From contig NZ_AQHJ01000027.1 of the NCBI RefSeq assembly GCF_014925405.1, positions 372,001-436,000 of the forward strand: 64,000 nt of DNA. Reading direction: 5' to 3'. The DNA comes from Pseudoalteromonas ulvae UL12. Its GTDB lineage: Bacteria > Pseudomonadota > Gammaproteobacteria > Enterobacterales > Alteromonadaceae. The position numbers and the translations under genes are program-made. Below the pieces are notes generated by a model. It had not been told where the DNA came from, did no database searches, and was given only the letters and a program-made list of their open reading frames with translations. Below are positions 20,408 to 30,270 of this stretch, in pieces (the stretch's first letter is position 1; each line of letters starts with the position of its first letter).

Positions 20408-22453
20408 CTACCTTACGGCCTGCATTAAACTGTCAAAGGTTTCATTAGCGATTGAAATAATTCGCGCTGAAGCGGAGTAAGCTTGCTGGTAGCGGATCAA
20501 ATTTGCCGCCTCTTCATCTAAGTTAACTCCTGAAATAGCCGCCATCCGTTGCTCTGCACCTGAAAGTAACACTGCAAATGAGTCGGCATTGATTTGTCCA
20601 CTTTGCGTTTTCACACCAACAAAAGTGACCAATTCTGCATAGGATTCCGAGAATGTATTCGTACCACCATCCAGTGTTTTCTTATTTTGAAAATCGAGCA
20701 TTTTCAAAGCATTAGTATTGTCACCTGGTCCGAATTTCTTGGTGTTATAAGGCGCTGTTCCATCTTGATTTGTGATTGTGAATACTTCATTCCCAGCCAA
20801 TTTACCTTTGAGCTCAAAACGCATACCGGGTAAATCTATGATTTGATCGGCTGGGATATTAAAAGGACCACCAGCGGGTGCCGCTAAAGGGGCACCAGCG
20901 GAATCTTGAATACTGTATTGTGTCCCTGCCGCATTAATAGCGACCTGAATTTGAGGGGCTAATGGCAAAGGAAAATTGACTTCGTTAGGAAAATTAGCAT
21001 CCGCAGTGTTGCTAATTTCATAAAGATTAAACTCAACATTATTAGGATTAGTGGTTGCTGCCACATCAAGTTGATTACCCGCTGCAGCCACTAATGTTGG
21101 ATCTTCTAAAGTACGCTCGATATCACGAGAACCAGAATAGGTTGCACGGATCAGAAACTTATCACCTGGCGCTAAATTATTGTTTGCAATATTAATATTT
21201 AAACCAGTGCCAGGAATTTCTAACCGAGTATTTGTCGGCGGCGACATGCCTGCAATATCTGCCGCTGTAAAAGTCACCAATGTATTTTGGTCTTTATCAG
21301 TAACAACTAAATTACCACCCGCATCCACGACCATTTTATATTCATCACTGGTAACTAAAGCGGCATTGGTAATATTGATTGAAAAGTCTGTTCCAACTGG
21401 GTTATTTCGAGAATTAAGTGTTCTTGATAAAGCGGTTTGAGGATCATTGATATCTTTAAATAAATTGGTTCCTTGTGCGCCATTCAAATCACGGCCTAAC
21501 GACTGCTGACGATTAAACGCATCTGCATAAGCAATTGAGATTTTGCCCATTTCACGAATTGCAGGTAAAAGAAGCTCTTCTCTAATTTTGAATAACCCTC
21601 CCAGTGAGCCACCATCAATTTGATCTGTCACAATCGACTTTTTAGGTGCACCAGGAGTTGGAGAAATACCAATTTCTAATTTGTTTGTATCAAATTCATT
21701 TCGTTCTACTGATAAAGGAACCGGAAACGTCCCGGCAACGAGCGTCAAACCAGTACCCACAGTTAAATTTATGGTACCATCAGGCAAATCGATAATGTTA
21801 ACTTCAACTCGTTCGCTAAGCTGACTAATTAAAAGCTCTCTCTTATCAAGTAAATCATTGGCTGGGAAGCCATTCTCAGCCACCGAGTTCGCCACCGCGA
21901 TTTCACCATTAAGCTGAGCAATTCGTGTACTTATTTCATTAATAGCCGCAACGGTCGTTTCTATTTCTTGGTTGATATTGCCAAGATGTTGCTGCTCCAC
22001 CTCGGTAAACATATTATTAAATCGTTTCGCAGCTGACTCTGCGGTACTTAAAAATACATTTCTTGCAGAAATAATGGTCGGATCTTCAGTGACACCATTG
22101 ATAGAATTAAAGGCTTCCTCAATACTTTTGGTGATCCCTGTATCGGTGTTTGCAAGGAAGTTATCTAAACGCCCAGCATTAACCGTTTGAGTATTGTTGT
22201 AATTAAATTGGCTCTTGTTATAAATAACTTCGCTGTAAGAAAATTCATTAAATGAACGAGAAATTGAAGAAATCTGGGTTCCATTTCCTAAGTACACACC
22301 ACCAAAAGGGATACCCACCGTTGAAATTTGCTCAACTGTTTGACGGTTATAACCAGCCGTGTTCACATTGGCAATATTATGGCCTGTGGTGTCGAGCCCT
22401 TTTTGAGCGGCTGCTAAGCCTGAAACACCTGTGCCTAAAATTCCAAAACTCAT
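20408..22453 (-). CDS. flgK: Hook-associated protein FlgK
   Basis: HAP1, the first junction zone between hook and filament. The 681 residues include the rod/hook N-terminal motif SGLAAAQKGLDTTGHNIANV (about 11-30) and the C-terminal NLIRYQQAYSASARIIS helix (near 650). The middle is expanded compared with the 547-residue enterobacterial protein. It lies six bases from flgJ and nine from flgL, so all three are cotranscribed from the sigma54-type promoter before flgJ. Confidence 0.96.
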   Translation of the reverse strand: MSFGILGTGVSGLAAAQKGLDTTGHNIANVNTAGYNRQTVEQISTVGIPFGGVYLGNGTQISSISRSFNEFSYSEVIYNKSQFNYNNTQTVNAGRLDNFLANTDTGITKSIEEAFNSINGVTEDPTIISARNVFLSTAESAAKRFNNMFTEVEQQHLGNINQEIETTVAAINEISTRIAQLNGEIAVANSVAENGFPANDLLDKRELLISQLSERVEVNIIDLPDGTINLTVGTGLTLVAGTFPVPLSVERNEFDTNKLEIGISPTPGAPKKSIVTDQIDGGSLGGLFKIREELLLPAIREMGKISIAYADAFNRQQSLGRDLNGAQGTNLFKDINDPQTALSRTLNSRNNPVGTDFSINITNAALVTSDEYKMVVDAGGNLVVTDKDQNTLVTFTAADIAGMSPPTNTRLEIPGTGLNINIANNNLAPGDKFLIRATYSGSRDIERTLEDPTLVAAAGNQLDVAATTNPNNVEFNLYEISNTADANFPNEVNFPLPLAPQIQVAINAAGTQYSIQDSAGAPLAAPAGGPFNIPADQIIDLPGMRFELKGKLAGNEVFTITNQDGTAPYNTKKFGPGDNTNALKMLDFQNKKTLDGGTNTFSESYAELVTFVGVKTQSGQINADSFAVLLSGAEQRMAAISGVNLDEEAANLIRYQQAYSASARIISIANETFDSLMQAVR

Positions 22454-22459
22454 TCGTTA

Positions 22460-23494
22460 TCACTCCGTAATGTTTGCAACGTCGTTACTTAACATGCGAC
22501 TGATCCCCTGCTGCAGCCCTTCACTATTGAGGATGCCGATAATTTTTTTCGCATAATTTGGATCAGTTGCGTAACCTGCTTGTTGTAACTTATGCAAAAA
22601 TTGCTCCATATTGCCGGTTGACTTGAGTGCCTCTTGATAACGACTCCCTGAACTTAAAAAATTCACAAAATCATCAAAGCTTTCTTCAATACTGTCATAC
22701 GCTCTGAAAGCTGCGTTCTTCTTGACTGCAACGCCATCTTCAAACTCCAATGTGACTTTTTTGACTGAGTCACCCTGCCAATTACCACCTGCTTTTATAT
22801 TGAATAAATTATTACTAGATTGACCATTAGGCGCTGTAATTACATGCTTTCCCCAACCTGTTTCAAGTGCAGCTTGGGCAATCATCGCGGCTGGATTGAG
22901 GTTAAGTTTCTCCCCTGCCACCTTCGCCTTTTGCCATAATTTTTGAATAAATGACTCTGGAGAATCAAAGCGGGTAATAGGCTCAGGTTTAATCTGGCTA
23001 GCTGTATTATTTGATGCACTTTGTGCTTGTATATTTGCAACTGAAAACTGTTCATCAACCCAACTAGGTAGGTTTTTTTTCGATGGTGGCACGCTCATAT
23101 CACTCATGTTCTGACTCTGAGTGCCTAGATCGCCATTACCTCTTAGAACTGAGGCCGGGCGATAGGTTGAATAATCTGGGCTCAATTGCTGCACAATTAA
23201 ATCAGCTAACCCAAGCGAGCCATTACTCGAAAGCTCCATGGTCAGCTGCTGATCATGCATGTCTTGATAAAATTTGGTTGATTGACTATTGAAAGGACTA
23301 TCAGATTCAAATGCTTCGTTGGCTTTTCGCATACTTTGCAACAGCATATTCATGAAAATAGATTCAAAGTGCTGCGCAGCTTTTCGAAGCGCTTCTTTTT
23401 CATTGCCTTGGCCGTTTTTTGCATCTCGGCGTAAATCATTCAGACTATTTAGGTCAAAATAATTACTGGGCATTTGTTGATTAAGTTCATTCAT
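22460..23494 (-). CDS. flgJ: Rod-cap/peptidoglycan hydrolase FlgJ
   Basis: A two-domain FlgJ: the N-terminal rod-capping domain (about 30-100, with AQHFESIFMNMLLQSMR) and a C-terminal glucosaminidase-type domain (about 180-330) that opens the peptidoglycan for the rod. AMIAQAALETGWG carries the likely catalytic E211. The start is set at ATG 23494, giving 344 residues. A TTG at 23515 with AAGG upstream is possible, but that AAGG falls before the predicted sigma54 transcription start (about 23521), so it would not be in the mRNA. GGAG lies 15 bases upstream of the ATG, rather far. FlgJ heads the third hook-basal-body module. Confidence 0.93.
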   Translation of the reverse strand: MNELNQQMPSNYFDLNSLNDLRRDAKNGQGNEKEALRKAAQHFESIFMNMLLQSMRKANEAFESDSPFNSQSTKFYQDMHDQQLTMELSSNGSLGLADLIVQQLSPDYSTYRPASVLRGNGDLGTQSQNMSDMSVPPSKKNLPSWVDEQFSVANIQAQSASNNTASQIKPEPITRFDSPESFIQKLWQKAKVAGEKLNLNPAAMIAQAALETGWGKHVITAPNGQSSNNLFNIKAGGNWQGDSVKKVTLEFEDGVAVKKNAAFRAYDSIEESFDDFVNFLSSGSRYQEALKSTGNMEQFLHKLQQAGYATDPNYAKKIIGILNSEGLQQGISRMLSNDVANITE

Positions 23495-23531
23495 AACAGT
23501 TTGTTGACACTCCAAAGATTACCTTAATCAA

Positions 23532-23547
23532 TGCAATTGAAATGCCA
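23532..23547 (-). promoter_or_regulatory. Sigma54 promoter of flgJKL
   Basis: Minus strand reads TGGCATTTCAATTGCA, GG and GC ten bases apart, with -12 TTGCA perfect. It lies after the flgI terminator and before flgJ, so flgJKL can be transcribed independently. Confidence 0.78.
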
Positions 23548-23593
23548 ACAAAACAAATGTAATAATAAGCTTATTTATCAGTATATTAAAAAT

Positions 23594-23619
23594 AAAAACC
23601 CAGTGAAAACTGGGTTTTT
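23594..23619 (-). terminator. Terminator after flgI
   Basis: Perfect 11-bp stem (23594-23604 with 23609-23619) and a GAAA-complement tetraloop, with T tracts on both sides. It has the expected form for ending a transcript upstream of flgJ; on the minus strand it lies after the flgI stop only if flgI is read from its own module, and it precedes flgI in transcription from flgJ's opposite side, i.e. it sits between the flgI stop (23639) and the flgJ promoter. Confidence 0.85.
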
Positions 23620-23638
23620 ATGAAAAGTCGGATTGTAT

Positions 23639-24733
23639 TTAGATAACGACTAATTGTCCGCTGATCGCACCGGCTTCTTTTAACGCTTCTAAAATAGCCA
23701 TTAAGTCACCAGGTGCTGCGCCCACTTCATTAATAGCCCGAACTAAATCATCTAAACTCACGCCGGGATCAAAAACAAATGCACGCGTATCATCGCGGGA
23801 TACATCAATGATACTTTGTTGAGTAACAACCGTTTCGCCTTCAGCAAATGGATTAGGCTGCGACACATTTTGTTGCTCGGCAATAGTCACCGTTAATCCC
23901 CCATGGGTAATTGCGGCAGGCTGCAGTCGGACATCTTTACCAATCACTATCGTACCAGTACGTGAGTTAACGAGAATTTTGGCTGAAGTATCTGCAGGTT
24001 TAAACTCTAGATTTTCGAGCGTTGATAAATACGCAACACGTTGTGATACATCTCGTGGGGCAATAACTCTTACCGAAGCTGCATCCATCGCACTGGCTGA
24101 GCTTGGCCCAACGAGTTCGTTAATGGTATCTGCAAGGCGCTTAGCGGTTGTGAAATCAGGACGATGAAGATTGAAGGTAATGTAGTCACCTTGAGAAAAA
24201 GGATTGGCCACCGCTCGCTCGACAGTACCACCATTAGGGACTCTGCCAACTGTGGGAGTATTGACTAGAATTCGACTTCCATCTTGCCCTTCAGCTCCTA
24301 AACCACTGACAATTAAGCTCCCTTGTGCAATCGCGTACACATTACCATCAATCCCTTTTAAGAAAGTTTGCAACAATGTACCACCACGTAAACTCCCTGC
24401 ACTGCCAATAGATGAGACGGTCACATCAATTGTTTGACCGGGCTTCACAAACGGCGGAAGTTTAGCGTGTACGGCCACAGCCGCGACATTTTTAATTTTC
24501 GGTTTTAAAGTGGCAGGTAAGGCTATACCAAAACTATTGAGCATGGCTTTAAACGTTTGTTCAGTAAAACGGCTTTGCTCTCCAGTGCCTGGTAGTCCAA
24601 CAACTAAACCATATCCAACCAACTGATTATCACGTACCCCTTCAACCATAGAAACATCTTTAATGCGTTCTGCATAGCTCATTGACGATAGAGCTAATAA
24701 AATAAGGTAAGTATAATATTTGAATATTTTCAT
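23639..24733 (-). CDS. flgI: Flagellar P-ring protein FlgI
   Basis: Periplasmic P-ring subunit, the peptidoglycan bushing of the rod. It has 364 residues with an N-terminal Sec signal ending near SMSYA-ER (about residue 21), then the conserved [19 protein letters not shown] and GLPGTGEQ. The C-terminal part ends [15 protein letters not shown], as in other FlgI proteins. It is 11 bases from flgH and is the last gene of the flgFGHI module, closed by a strong terminator. Confidence 0.97.
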   Translation of the reverse strand: MKIFKYYTYLILLALSSMSYAERIKDVSMVEGVRDNQLVGYGLVVGLPGTGEQSRFTEQTFKAMLNSFGIALPATLKPKIKNVAAVAVHAKLPPFVKPGQTIDVTVSSIGSAGSLRGGTLLQTFLKGIDGNVYAIAQGSLIVSGLGAEGQDGSRILVNTPTVGRVPNGGTVERAVANPFSQGDYITFNLHRPDFTTAKRLADTINELVGPSSASAMDAASVRVIAPRDVSQRVAYLSTLENLEFKPADTSAKILVNSRTGTIVIGKDVRLQPAAITHGGLTVTIAEQQNVSQPNPFAEGETVVTQQSIIDVSRDDTRAFVFDPGVSLDDLVRAINEVGAAPGDLMAILEALKEAGAISGQLVVI

Positions 24734-24744
24734 AATCGAACATC

Positions 24745-25428
24745 CTAAAAAGGAAATAAAGAGCCCATAAAAAAGCGAGAAAGCCAGCCACTACTTTGAG
24801 CATCTTGCATGTCACCTTTTCCTGAATATTGGATCCGGGCATTGGCAATACGATTCGACTCTACCGTATTATCCGCTGCAACATCAGAGACACGAATAAT
24901 TCCCTCTAATCGAATAAACTCTTCACCAGTGTTGAGAGTGAGCCATTTCTCTCCACGGATCATCAAGTTACCATTAGGCAAAACTCGCATCACATTGACT
25001 GAAATATTGCCACTTAAACTATTTGATTGATTAGATTTAGCATCCCCTTTATAAGAGGCATCGGACGTTAATCCCAACTGAATACTTTCACCACCGATAT
25101 TAACGTTGTTTCCACCTAAACCTACGATAGGTTGTAGACCAATGTCTGTTGCTTTATCTGTTTCGGTTTTGGCGCTTTTAGAGGCTTGAGTCGATTCATT
25201 AAGCATTACAGTGATGATATCGCCGACACGTACTGCTTTTTTATCACTGTATAAATCATTTGAAGTGTAAGCATCAAATAAAGAGCCCGTTTGCACCAAT
25301 TGTTCTGTCGTCGGCTCAGGAACCATCGGGCTATAGTAAGGATCATCTTGCAGCACAGTACGATTTCCTGTCGACATACAGCCAACAGATAAAAGTAATG
25401 TACTCAAACAGACTAGAATATTCTTCAT
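24745..25428 (-). CDS. flgH: Flagellar L-ring lipoprotein FlgH
   Basis: Outer-membrane L-ring subunit. The 227-residue precursor has a lipoprotein signal with lipobox LSVGC (Cys17), the [21 protein letters not shown] segment (near 67-87, shown here as landmark only), NVNIGGESI and the C-terminal [17 protein letters not shown]. It is 16 bases after flgG. Its outer-membrane site places it next to the FlgO/P/T accessories encoded elsewhere in the window. Confidence 0.97.
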   Translation of the reverse strand: MKNILVCLSTLLLSVGCMSTGNRTVLQDDPYYSPMVPEPTTEQLVQTGSLFDAYTSNDLYSDKKAVRVGDIITVMLNESTQASKSAKTETDKATDIGLQPIVGLGGNNVNIGGESIQLGLTSDASYKGDAKSNQSNSLSGNISVNVMRVLPNGNLMIRGEKWLTLNTGEEFIRLEGIIRVSDVAADNTVESNRIANARIQYSGKGDMQDAQSSGWLSRFFMGSLFPF

Positions 25429-25444
25429 GATCCTCTCCCACTCA

Positions 25445-26233
25445 TTAAAGCTGCTGATTAATAAAGTTCAGCATTTGATCCACTGATGAAATAACTTTTG
25501 AGTTCATTTCATAAATACGCTGTGTTTCAATTAAGTTCACTAACTCTTCAGTGGTGTTCACATTTGATGTTTCAAGCGCGCCTTGTACAATAATACCGAG
25601 CCCTTCAACTCCTGGGTTACCTTGAATAGGAGCACCACTGACAGCCGTTTCTGTAAAAAGATTTTGTCCCATCGGCTCAAGGCCTGATGGATTAATAAAA
25701 TCAGAAATCGTTAACTGACCAATGACGACATTATCAGCTTGACCTCTCACTCTTACTGAAACTTCACCATCTTGAGATACCGTAAGCGACTGAGCATCAT
25801 CGGGGACATTCATTTCAGGCTGAACAGGAAAGCCTGCGCCTGATGTCACCACTCGGCCATCACCATCAGTGGTAAATTGACCTGCACGAGAATAAGCTAA
25901 GCTCCCATCTGGTAATAACACTTCAAAGAAACCTTGCCCCTGAATCATCCAGTCCATAGAATTATCAGTGGTGATCATATTTCCTTGAGAAAAATTCTTT
26001 TGTGTTGCCACAACTTTTGTACCGGCTCCTAACATCAAACCAGAAGGCATTTCGGTGTCTTGAGAAGAGCGGCCGCCAGGTTGATTGATGTTCTGGTACA
26101 ACAAGTCTTCGAATACAGCCCTACTTTTTTTATAACCAACCGTGCTCGCATTGGCTAAATTATTCGAAATAACCGCTATATCGGTTTGTTGAGCGTCAAG
26201 CCCCGTTTTACTTATCCACAATGCCGGATGCAT
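25445..26233 (-). CDS. flgG: Distal rod protein FlgG
   Basis: Distal rod subunit, 262 residues, the standard length. It has the rod/hook N-terminal motif TDIAVISNNLANASTVGYKK (about 17-36) and the C-terminal ETSNVNTTEELVNLIETQR (near 219). The start ATG at 26233 has GGAGG upstream. It lies between flgF and flgH in the flgFGHI module. Confidence 0.97.
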   Translation of the reverse strand: MHPALWISKTGLDAQQTDIAVISNNLANASTVGYKKSRAVFEDLLYQNINQPGGRSSQDTEMPSGLMLGAGTKVVATQKNFSQGNMITTDNSMDWMIQGQGFFEVLLPDGSLAYSRAGQFTTDGDGRVVTSGAGFPVQPEMNVPDDAQSLTVSQDGEVSVRVRGQADNVVIGQLTISDFINPSGLEPMGQNLFTETAVSGAPIQGNPGVEGLGIIVQGALETSNVNTTEELVNLIETQRIYEMNSKVISSVDQMLNFINQQL

Positions 26234-26254
26234 AATTTATCCTCCGTCAATTAA

Positions 26255-27022
26255 TTAAATAATTCGCATTAGAGAACTTTGACTTTCGTCGATCTTCTCT
26301 GCGGTTTTCATCATCTTTACTTGCAATTCAAATTGGCGTTGGTGCGCAATCATGCCAACCATTTCATCTACTGGATTTACATTCGACATTTCTAATGTAC
26401 CGCTCATTACGCGGACATTCGGTGCTGTATCACAAAAACCACACAAATCATTAAATGCATCTTTGTCTTTGGGCCTAAATAATCCATCGAGACCTTTTTC
26501 AAGTAAGTTTTGGTTTTCGGGCACGACCACCTTGAGTCGATCCACTTCCTCTAAGAAATTAGCCGGTGCTCCCTGAGGGCGCACTTGGATTGTGCCGTCA
26601 TCTGAGATTTGAATCTTTTCGATTGGGACAGGTAAAATAATCGGCCCGCCTTCACCAATCATTGGCTCACCGCGGGCAGTTAGCAGTTGTCCTGTTTTGG
26701 TTATATGCAAATTACCTGAGCGACTATATGCTTCTTCACCTTGGTTATCCTGAACTGTAAACCAACCACCGCCACTGACTGAGACATCTAAGTTTCGGCC
26801 TGTTGTTGAGAGTGCTCCCATGGACATGTTTGATCCTGGACGCTCTTCCATGGCAAAAACACGTGTCGGATGACCTTCACCAAACGCTTGCATAGAACGC
26901 GCTTGCTCTAAATCAGCTTTGAAACCAACCGTAGATGCATTTGCTAAATTATTGGCTTTTACTGACACACCAATTAAATTTTGCTTTGCCCCACTCATGG
27001 AAATATACAGCAACTTATCCAT
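26255..27022 (-). CDS. flgF: Proximal rod protein FlgF
   Basis: Proximal rod subunit, 255 residues, with SGAKQNLIGVSVKANNLANA (about 9-28) at the N terminus and MSNVNPVDEMVGMIAHQR near the C terminus. It heads its own module: upstream are the flgE terminator and a sigma54-type promoter. The gap to flgG is 21 bases. Confidence 0.96.
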   Translation of the reverse strand: MDKLLYISMSGAKQNLIGVSVKANNLANASTVGFKADLEQARSMQAFGEGHPTRVFAMEERPGSNMSMGALSTTGRNLDVSVSGGGWFTVQDNQGEEAYSRSGNLHITKTGQLLTARGEPMIGEGGPIILPVPIEKIQISDDGTIQVRPQGAPANFLEEVDRLKVVVPENQNLLEKGLDGLFRPKDKDAFNDLCGFCDTAPNVRVMSGTLEMSNVNPVDEMVGMIAHQRQFELQVKMMKTAEKIDESQSSLMRII

Positions 27023-27058
27023 TTCTATTCGCCAATAAATTGAACCTTAACCTGATAA

Positions 27059-27074
27059 AGCAATATTAGTGCCA
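27059..27074 (-). promoter_or_regulatory. Sigma54 promoter of flgFGHI
   Basis: Minus strand reads TGGCACTAATATTGCT: complete -24 TGGCAC, -12 TTGCT, GG and GC ten bases apart. Its -24 end abuts the T tract of the flgE terminator. The predicted start leaves a leader of about 25 bases before flgF. Confidence 0.85.
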
Positions 27075-27078
27075 AAAA

Positions 27079-27104
27079 AAATGGCTACCCTAAGGTAGCC
27101 ATTT
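27079..27104 (-). terminator. Terminator after flgE
   Basis: Perfect 11-bp stem (27079-27089 with 27094-27104), four-base loop, then a run of Ts on the minus strand. It ends the flgBCDE transcript just before the flgF promoter. Confidence 0.88.
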
Positions 27105-27125
27105 AACTTACCGATAAATTTACAC

Positions 27126-28598
27126 TTACCGGATCTGTAAGATATTCTGAGAAATTTGATTATTAACTTCTAACGCACGTGAGTTTGCTTGGAAGTTTCG
27201 TTGAGCGGTGATTAAATCAACCAGCTCACCAGTTAAATTAACGTTAGATTGCTCAAGCGTACCCGAGCGAATAGAGCCGAACGTTCCTGAATCAGGTTCT
27301 CCAGCTAAGGGATCTCCTGATGTTTGGCTTGCAGTCCATGCTGTATTACCTATTTGCGTTAAACCTTGATCATTTGGAAAACGTACCAACGCAACTTTAC
27401 TAATCGCTTGTGAGTCACCATTAGAGTATTTCGCTTCAATCAAACCATCCGAGCCAATAGAGATCCCCGTTAAACGACCTACCGTTTGTCCATCTTGACT
27501 CAATGCCGTCACTTCAAACGCAGATGAGAATTGAGTAAGATTTGACATAACCATAATTAAATTTTGATCTGGATCAGCCCCATTCGTTATCACATTTGCC
27601 CCTTCATAAGGTAACGCAATAGGCGCACCTGTGATATTACCAGGAGCTCCTAGAGCTTCGGTTTTTGGCGTAGGGAACGTATCTCCTACCACTCCACCGG
27701 AAGTATCAAATTGGATCAGCATCCCCGTTATTGCTGTTGGGTCTGTTGCAGGATCTCGTAATGAAAATGTCGTTGCGTTCGGTCCAGTAACTGCTAGTGG
27801 ATCTTGTTGTAAATCAACTTTTTGTTGCACCCCAGCATCATCAGTCACCGTTGCAAACATCACCCAAGAGTTAGCATTGGTGTTGTTTGGCGCGGGAGGT
27901 ACAGCAGCAAAACCTGGGCTTGGGGCTGGAGCTGCTGCATTAACTGTCGCAGGATCAGCCGTTCGAACATAATAATAAGAGGCTATACGACTGTTACCTA
28001 AAGAATCATAAATCACTGTCGAGGTTGATGCTGTGTAGGTAGACGTATCTGTCGGATCAAATTGATAAGGGTCAAGCGGAGTTGCATTCGAATCTAAATT
28101 AAAACTCATATCCACTCGAGCCGTTGCCGCTGGCGAACCTGCACTATCAGGAATTTGAATAGGCGCTGTCGTGCTTAAGCTCACTGATTTCACCGACCCG
28201 TCATCGTTAACAGGCAGACCTTGCAAGAAGTCTCCGCCTGAAGTGACAATTCTATTTTCACTATCGAGCTTAAAAGCACCTGCACGGCTATAGGTAAAAT
28301 CACGGCTTAACGGACCATCGGTAGTAACAAAGAAACCATTACCACTAATTGCCATATCAAGCGAGTTTGATGTAAATAATAAGCTCCCTTGATGGAATTG
28401 TTGGGCAACATCTTGCGTTAACACCCCTTCACCATTTTGCGTTTTAGAGTTTGAAAATAGAGAAGTTGAAAACACATCTGCAAATTCAGCTCGCGACTCT
28501 TTAAAACCATATGTATTAACATTGGCGATGTTATTGGCGGTAACATCTAAATCTTTTTGCGCAGCTTTTAAGCCACTTAAAGCGATATTGAATGACAT
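27126..28598 (-). CDS. flgE: Flagellar hook protein FlgE
   Basis: Hook subunit, 490 residues, longer than the 402-residue enterobacterial protein because of a Pro/Ala/Asp-rich middle. N-terminal motif SGLKAAQKDLDVTANNIANV (8-27), then TYGFKESRAEFADVF; C-terminal EQSNVNLTGELVDLITAQR (near 448). It lies 15 bases after flgD, which encodes its assembly scaffold, and ends the first basal-body module at a terminator. Confidence 0.97.
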   Translation of the reverse strand: MSFNIALSGLKAAQKDLDVTANNIANVNTYGFKESRAEFADVFSTSLFSNSKTQNGEGVLTQDVAQQFHQGSLLFTSNSLDMAISGNGFFVTTDGPLSRDFTYSRAGAFKLDSENRIVTSGGDFLQGLPVNDDGSVKSVSLSTTAPIQIPDSAGSPAATARVDMSFNLDSNATPLDPYQFDPTDTSTYTASTSTVIYDSLGNSRIASYYYVRTADPATVNAAAPAPSPGFAAVPPAPNNTNANSWVMFATVTDDAGVQQKVDLQQDPLAVTGPNATTFSLRDPATDPTAITGMLIQFDTSGGVVGDTFPTPKTEALGAPGNITGAPIALPYEGANVITNGADPDQNLIMVMSNLTQFSSAFEVTALSQDGQTVGRLTGISIGSDGLIEAKYSNGDSQAISKVALVRFPNDQGLTQIGNTAWTASQTSGDPLAGEPDSGTFGSIRSGTLEQSNVNLTGELVDLITAQRNFQANSRALEVNNQISQNILQIR

Positions 28599-28613
28599 AA
28601 TTAACCTACCCTA

Positions 28614-29336
28614 TTAACTGACTTCTAAAACATCTTCAAATTTAACACTGCCTAACCCGTTAAAGTTAAGCACAAGCCCTGTACCATTTTGCCCCATACT
28701 GACACTGTCAACTCTTGAACGAGCTTGAACAGGCAATTCAATATGCCGCGCTTTAAGTACCCCATTTTCATCAGGCACGTTTTGCACTAGGCCTACAGCA
28801 CGAATTTTGTACATGCCTTCAGGAACTGTATTTCCTTTGGAGTCTTTCCCATCCCATTTAAACTCGAGATTTCCACCCGTGGATGCCGGTAAAGGAATTT
28901 CGCCAACAACCACTCCTCGCTCGTCTTCAATACGAACTTTGATATCTGAAGCACCTTGCTCTAGAGCAATACGACCTGAGACTTCTTCACCTGGGGTATT
29001 GTGCACATAGTGAGTATCAATCAAGACATCTCGTCCAACTAAGCTAGACGCTTGCAATGCTTGGTTTGAAGTCATAGAAGCTGCAAATTGATCAAATTTA
29101 GTCGCCATATTGCTGACACCTTCAGCAATCGACATATTGGTCATTTGCGCCATCATGGCTTCATTGTCTGTTGGGTTCATCGGATCTTGCATCGAGAGCT
29201 GCTTCGTCATCAATGTGAAGAAATCCTGTTGAGATAATTCATTCGCTTCTTCAGCTGTTTGAATTTTCTCTTCTTTTGTATTTTTTAAACTGTCTACAAA
29301 GCTGCTGCTTTGTGAACCATTTATAGGATTAAACAT
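28614..29336 (-). CDS. flgD: Hook assembly scaffold FlgD
   Basis: Hook cap protein, 240 residues. The N-terminal QQDFFTLMTKQLSMQDPMNP (35-54) and MAQMTNMSIAEG (63-74) segments are the FlgD signature, and the C-terminal half carries the Ig-like/tudor region with LEFKWDGKDSKGNTVPEG (near 155-172). It sits between flgC and flgE with short gaps. Confidence 0.96.
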   Translation of the reverse strand: MFNPINGSQSSSFVDSLKNTKEEKIQTAEEANELSQQDFFTLMTKQLSMQDPMNPTDNEAMMAQMTNMSIAEGVSNMATKFDQFAASMTSNQALQASSLVGRDVLIDTHYVHNTPGEEVSGRIALEQGASDIKVRIEDERGVVVGEIPLPASTGGNLEFKWDGKDSKGNTVPEGMYKIRAVGLVQNVPDENGVLKARHIELPVQARSRVDSVSMGQNGTGLVLNFNGLGSVKFEDVLEVS

Positions 29337-29348
29337 TGCACACTCCTA

Positions 29349-29774
29349 TTAACGCTGACCAAGCATGATTGTTTTGCTCAGCATACTTTTAGCAGCATCC
29401 GCCACCTGTACATTGGTCTGATAAGCTCTTGACGCAGAGATCATATTGGCCATCTCTTCAACCACATTCACATTCGATTTATAAATAAAGCCGTCTTTAT
29501 CAGCCATCGGGTGGTTTGGATTAAATTCAATTTGCAATGGCTTATCACTTTCCACAACACCTAACACCTTTACACCCACTGATTCACCTTGCTGCGAAGC
29601 GGCAGCTTTTGTCAGCTCTGCGGCAAAAACTGGATGCCGTGCTCGATATGTCTCATCGACACTAGAACTCACGCTATTTGCGTTAGAAATGTTGCTCGCA
29701 GTGGTGTTTAAACGCACCGATTGCGCGCTCATTCCTGTGCCGGTAATATCAAAAACGTTAAATAAACTCATCAT
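29349..29774 (-). CDS. flgC: Proximal rod protein FlgC
   Basis: Rod subunit, about 141 residues, with MSAQSVRLNTTASNISNANS near the N terminus and KSNVNVVEEMANMISASR near the C terminus. Two consecutive ATGs (29774 and 29771) are possible starts; the second has AAGGAG at the better seven-base spacing. The first overlaps the flgB stop by one base (TAATG). Confidence 0.96.
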   Translation of the reverse strand: MMSLFNVFDITGTGMSAQSVRLNTTASNISNANSVSSSVDETYRARHPVFAAELTKAAASQQGESVGVKVLGVVESDKPLQIEFNPNHPMADKDGFIYKSNVNVVEEMANMISASRAYQTNVQVADAAKSMLSKTIMLGQR

Positions 29775-30178
29775 TAAGCTCCTTGACTACCCAGTGCTTT
29801 CTTTAGACCTTGAATTTTACCGGTCATGAATCTGAGACTTGCTTGGTATTCTATAGAGTTTTGTACATACAAGTTCCGTTCCACTTGTACATCAACTGAA
29901 TTACCATCACCTGTATCTGGTTGATTTGGATTGCGAAATAAACTATTTGATTCGATTGAGGAGGTCGACAAACTGAAATGTTTTTCATTAGTGCGCACAA
30001 GATTGCTGCTTTGAGCGGACTTGGCATTACTTAATGCCTGTGCAAAATCGATATCTTTTGCCTTGTATCCAGGTGTATCTGCATTGGCAATATTACTCGC
30101 TAATACTTCAGCACGCTGTACTCTGGCTAGCATAGCATTTGGGTGAATACCAAACGCCTTATCAAAGTTGATAGCCAT
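29774..30178 (-). CDS. flgB: Proximal rod protein FlgB
   Basis: Rod subunit, 134 residues, with [20 protein letters not shown] (23-42) and a C-terminal [15 protein letters not shown] helix. First gene of the flgBCDE module, preceded by GGAGGGG and by a sigma54-type promoter. Confidence 0.96.
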   Translation of the reverse strand: MAINFDKAFGIHPNAMLARVQRAEVLASNIANADTPGYKAKDIDFAQALSNAKSAQSSNLVRTNEKHFSLSTSSIESNSLFRNPNQPDTGDGNSVDVQVERNLYVQNSIEYQASLRFMTGKIQGLKKALGSQGA

Positions 30179-30211
30179 AACCCCTCCAATTTTTTGACTT
30201 TGGAGAGATTA

Positions 30212-30227
30212 TGCAAAGGGTAGGCCA
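30212..30227 (-). promoter_or_regulatory. Sigma54 promoter of flgBCDE
   Basis: Minus strand reads TGGCCTACCCTTTGCA: GG and GC ten bases apart and a perfect -12 TTGCA. The predicted start lies about 20 bases before flgB. Confidence 0.8.
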
Positions 30228-30270
30228 CTATTGTATATTTGTGACAGAAAGAAGGTGAATTGAACTTATG

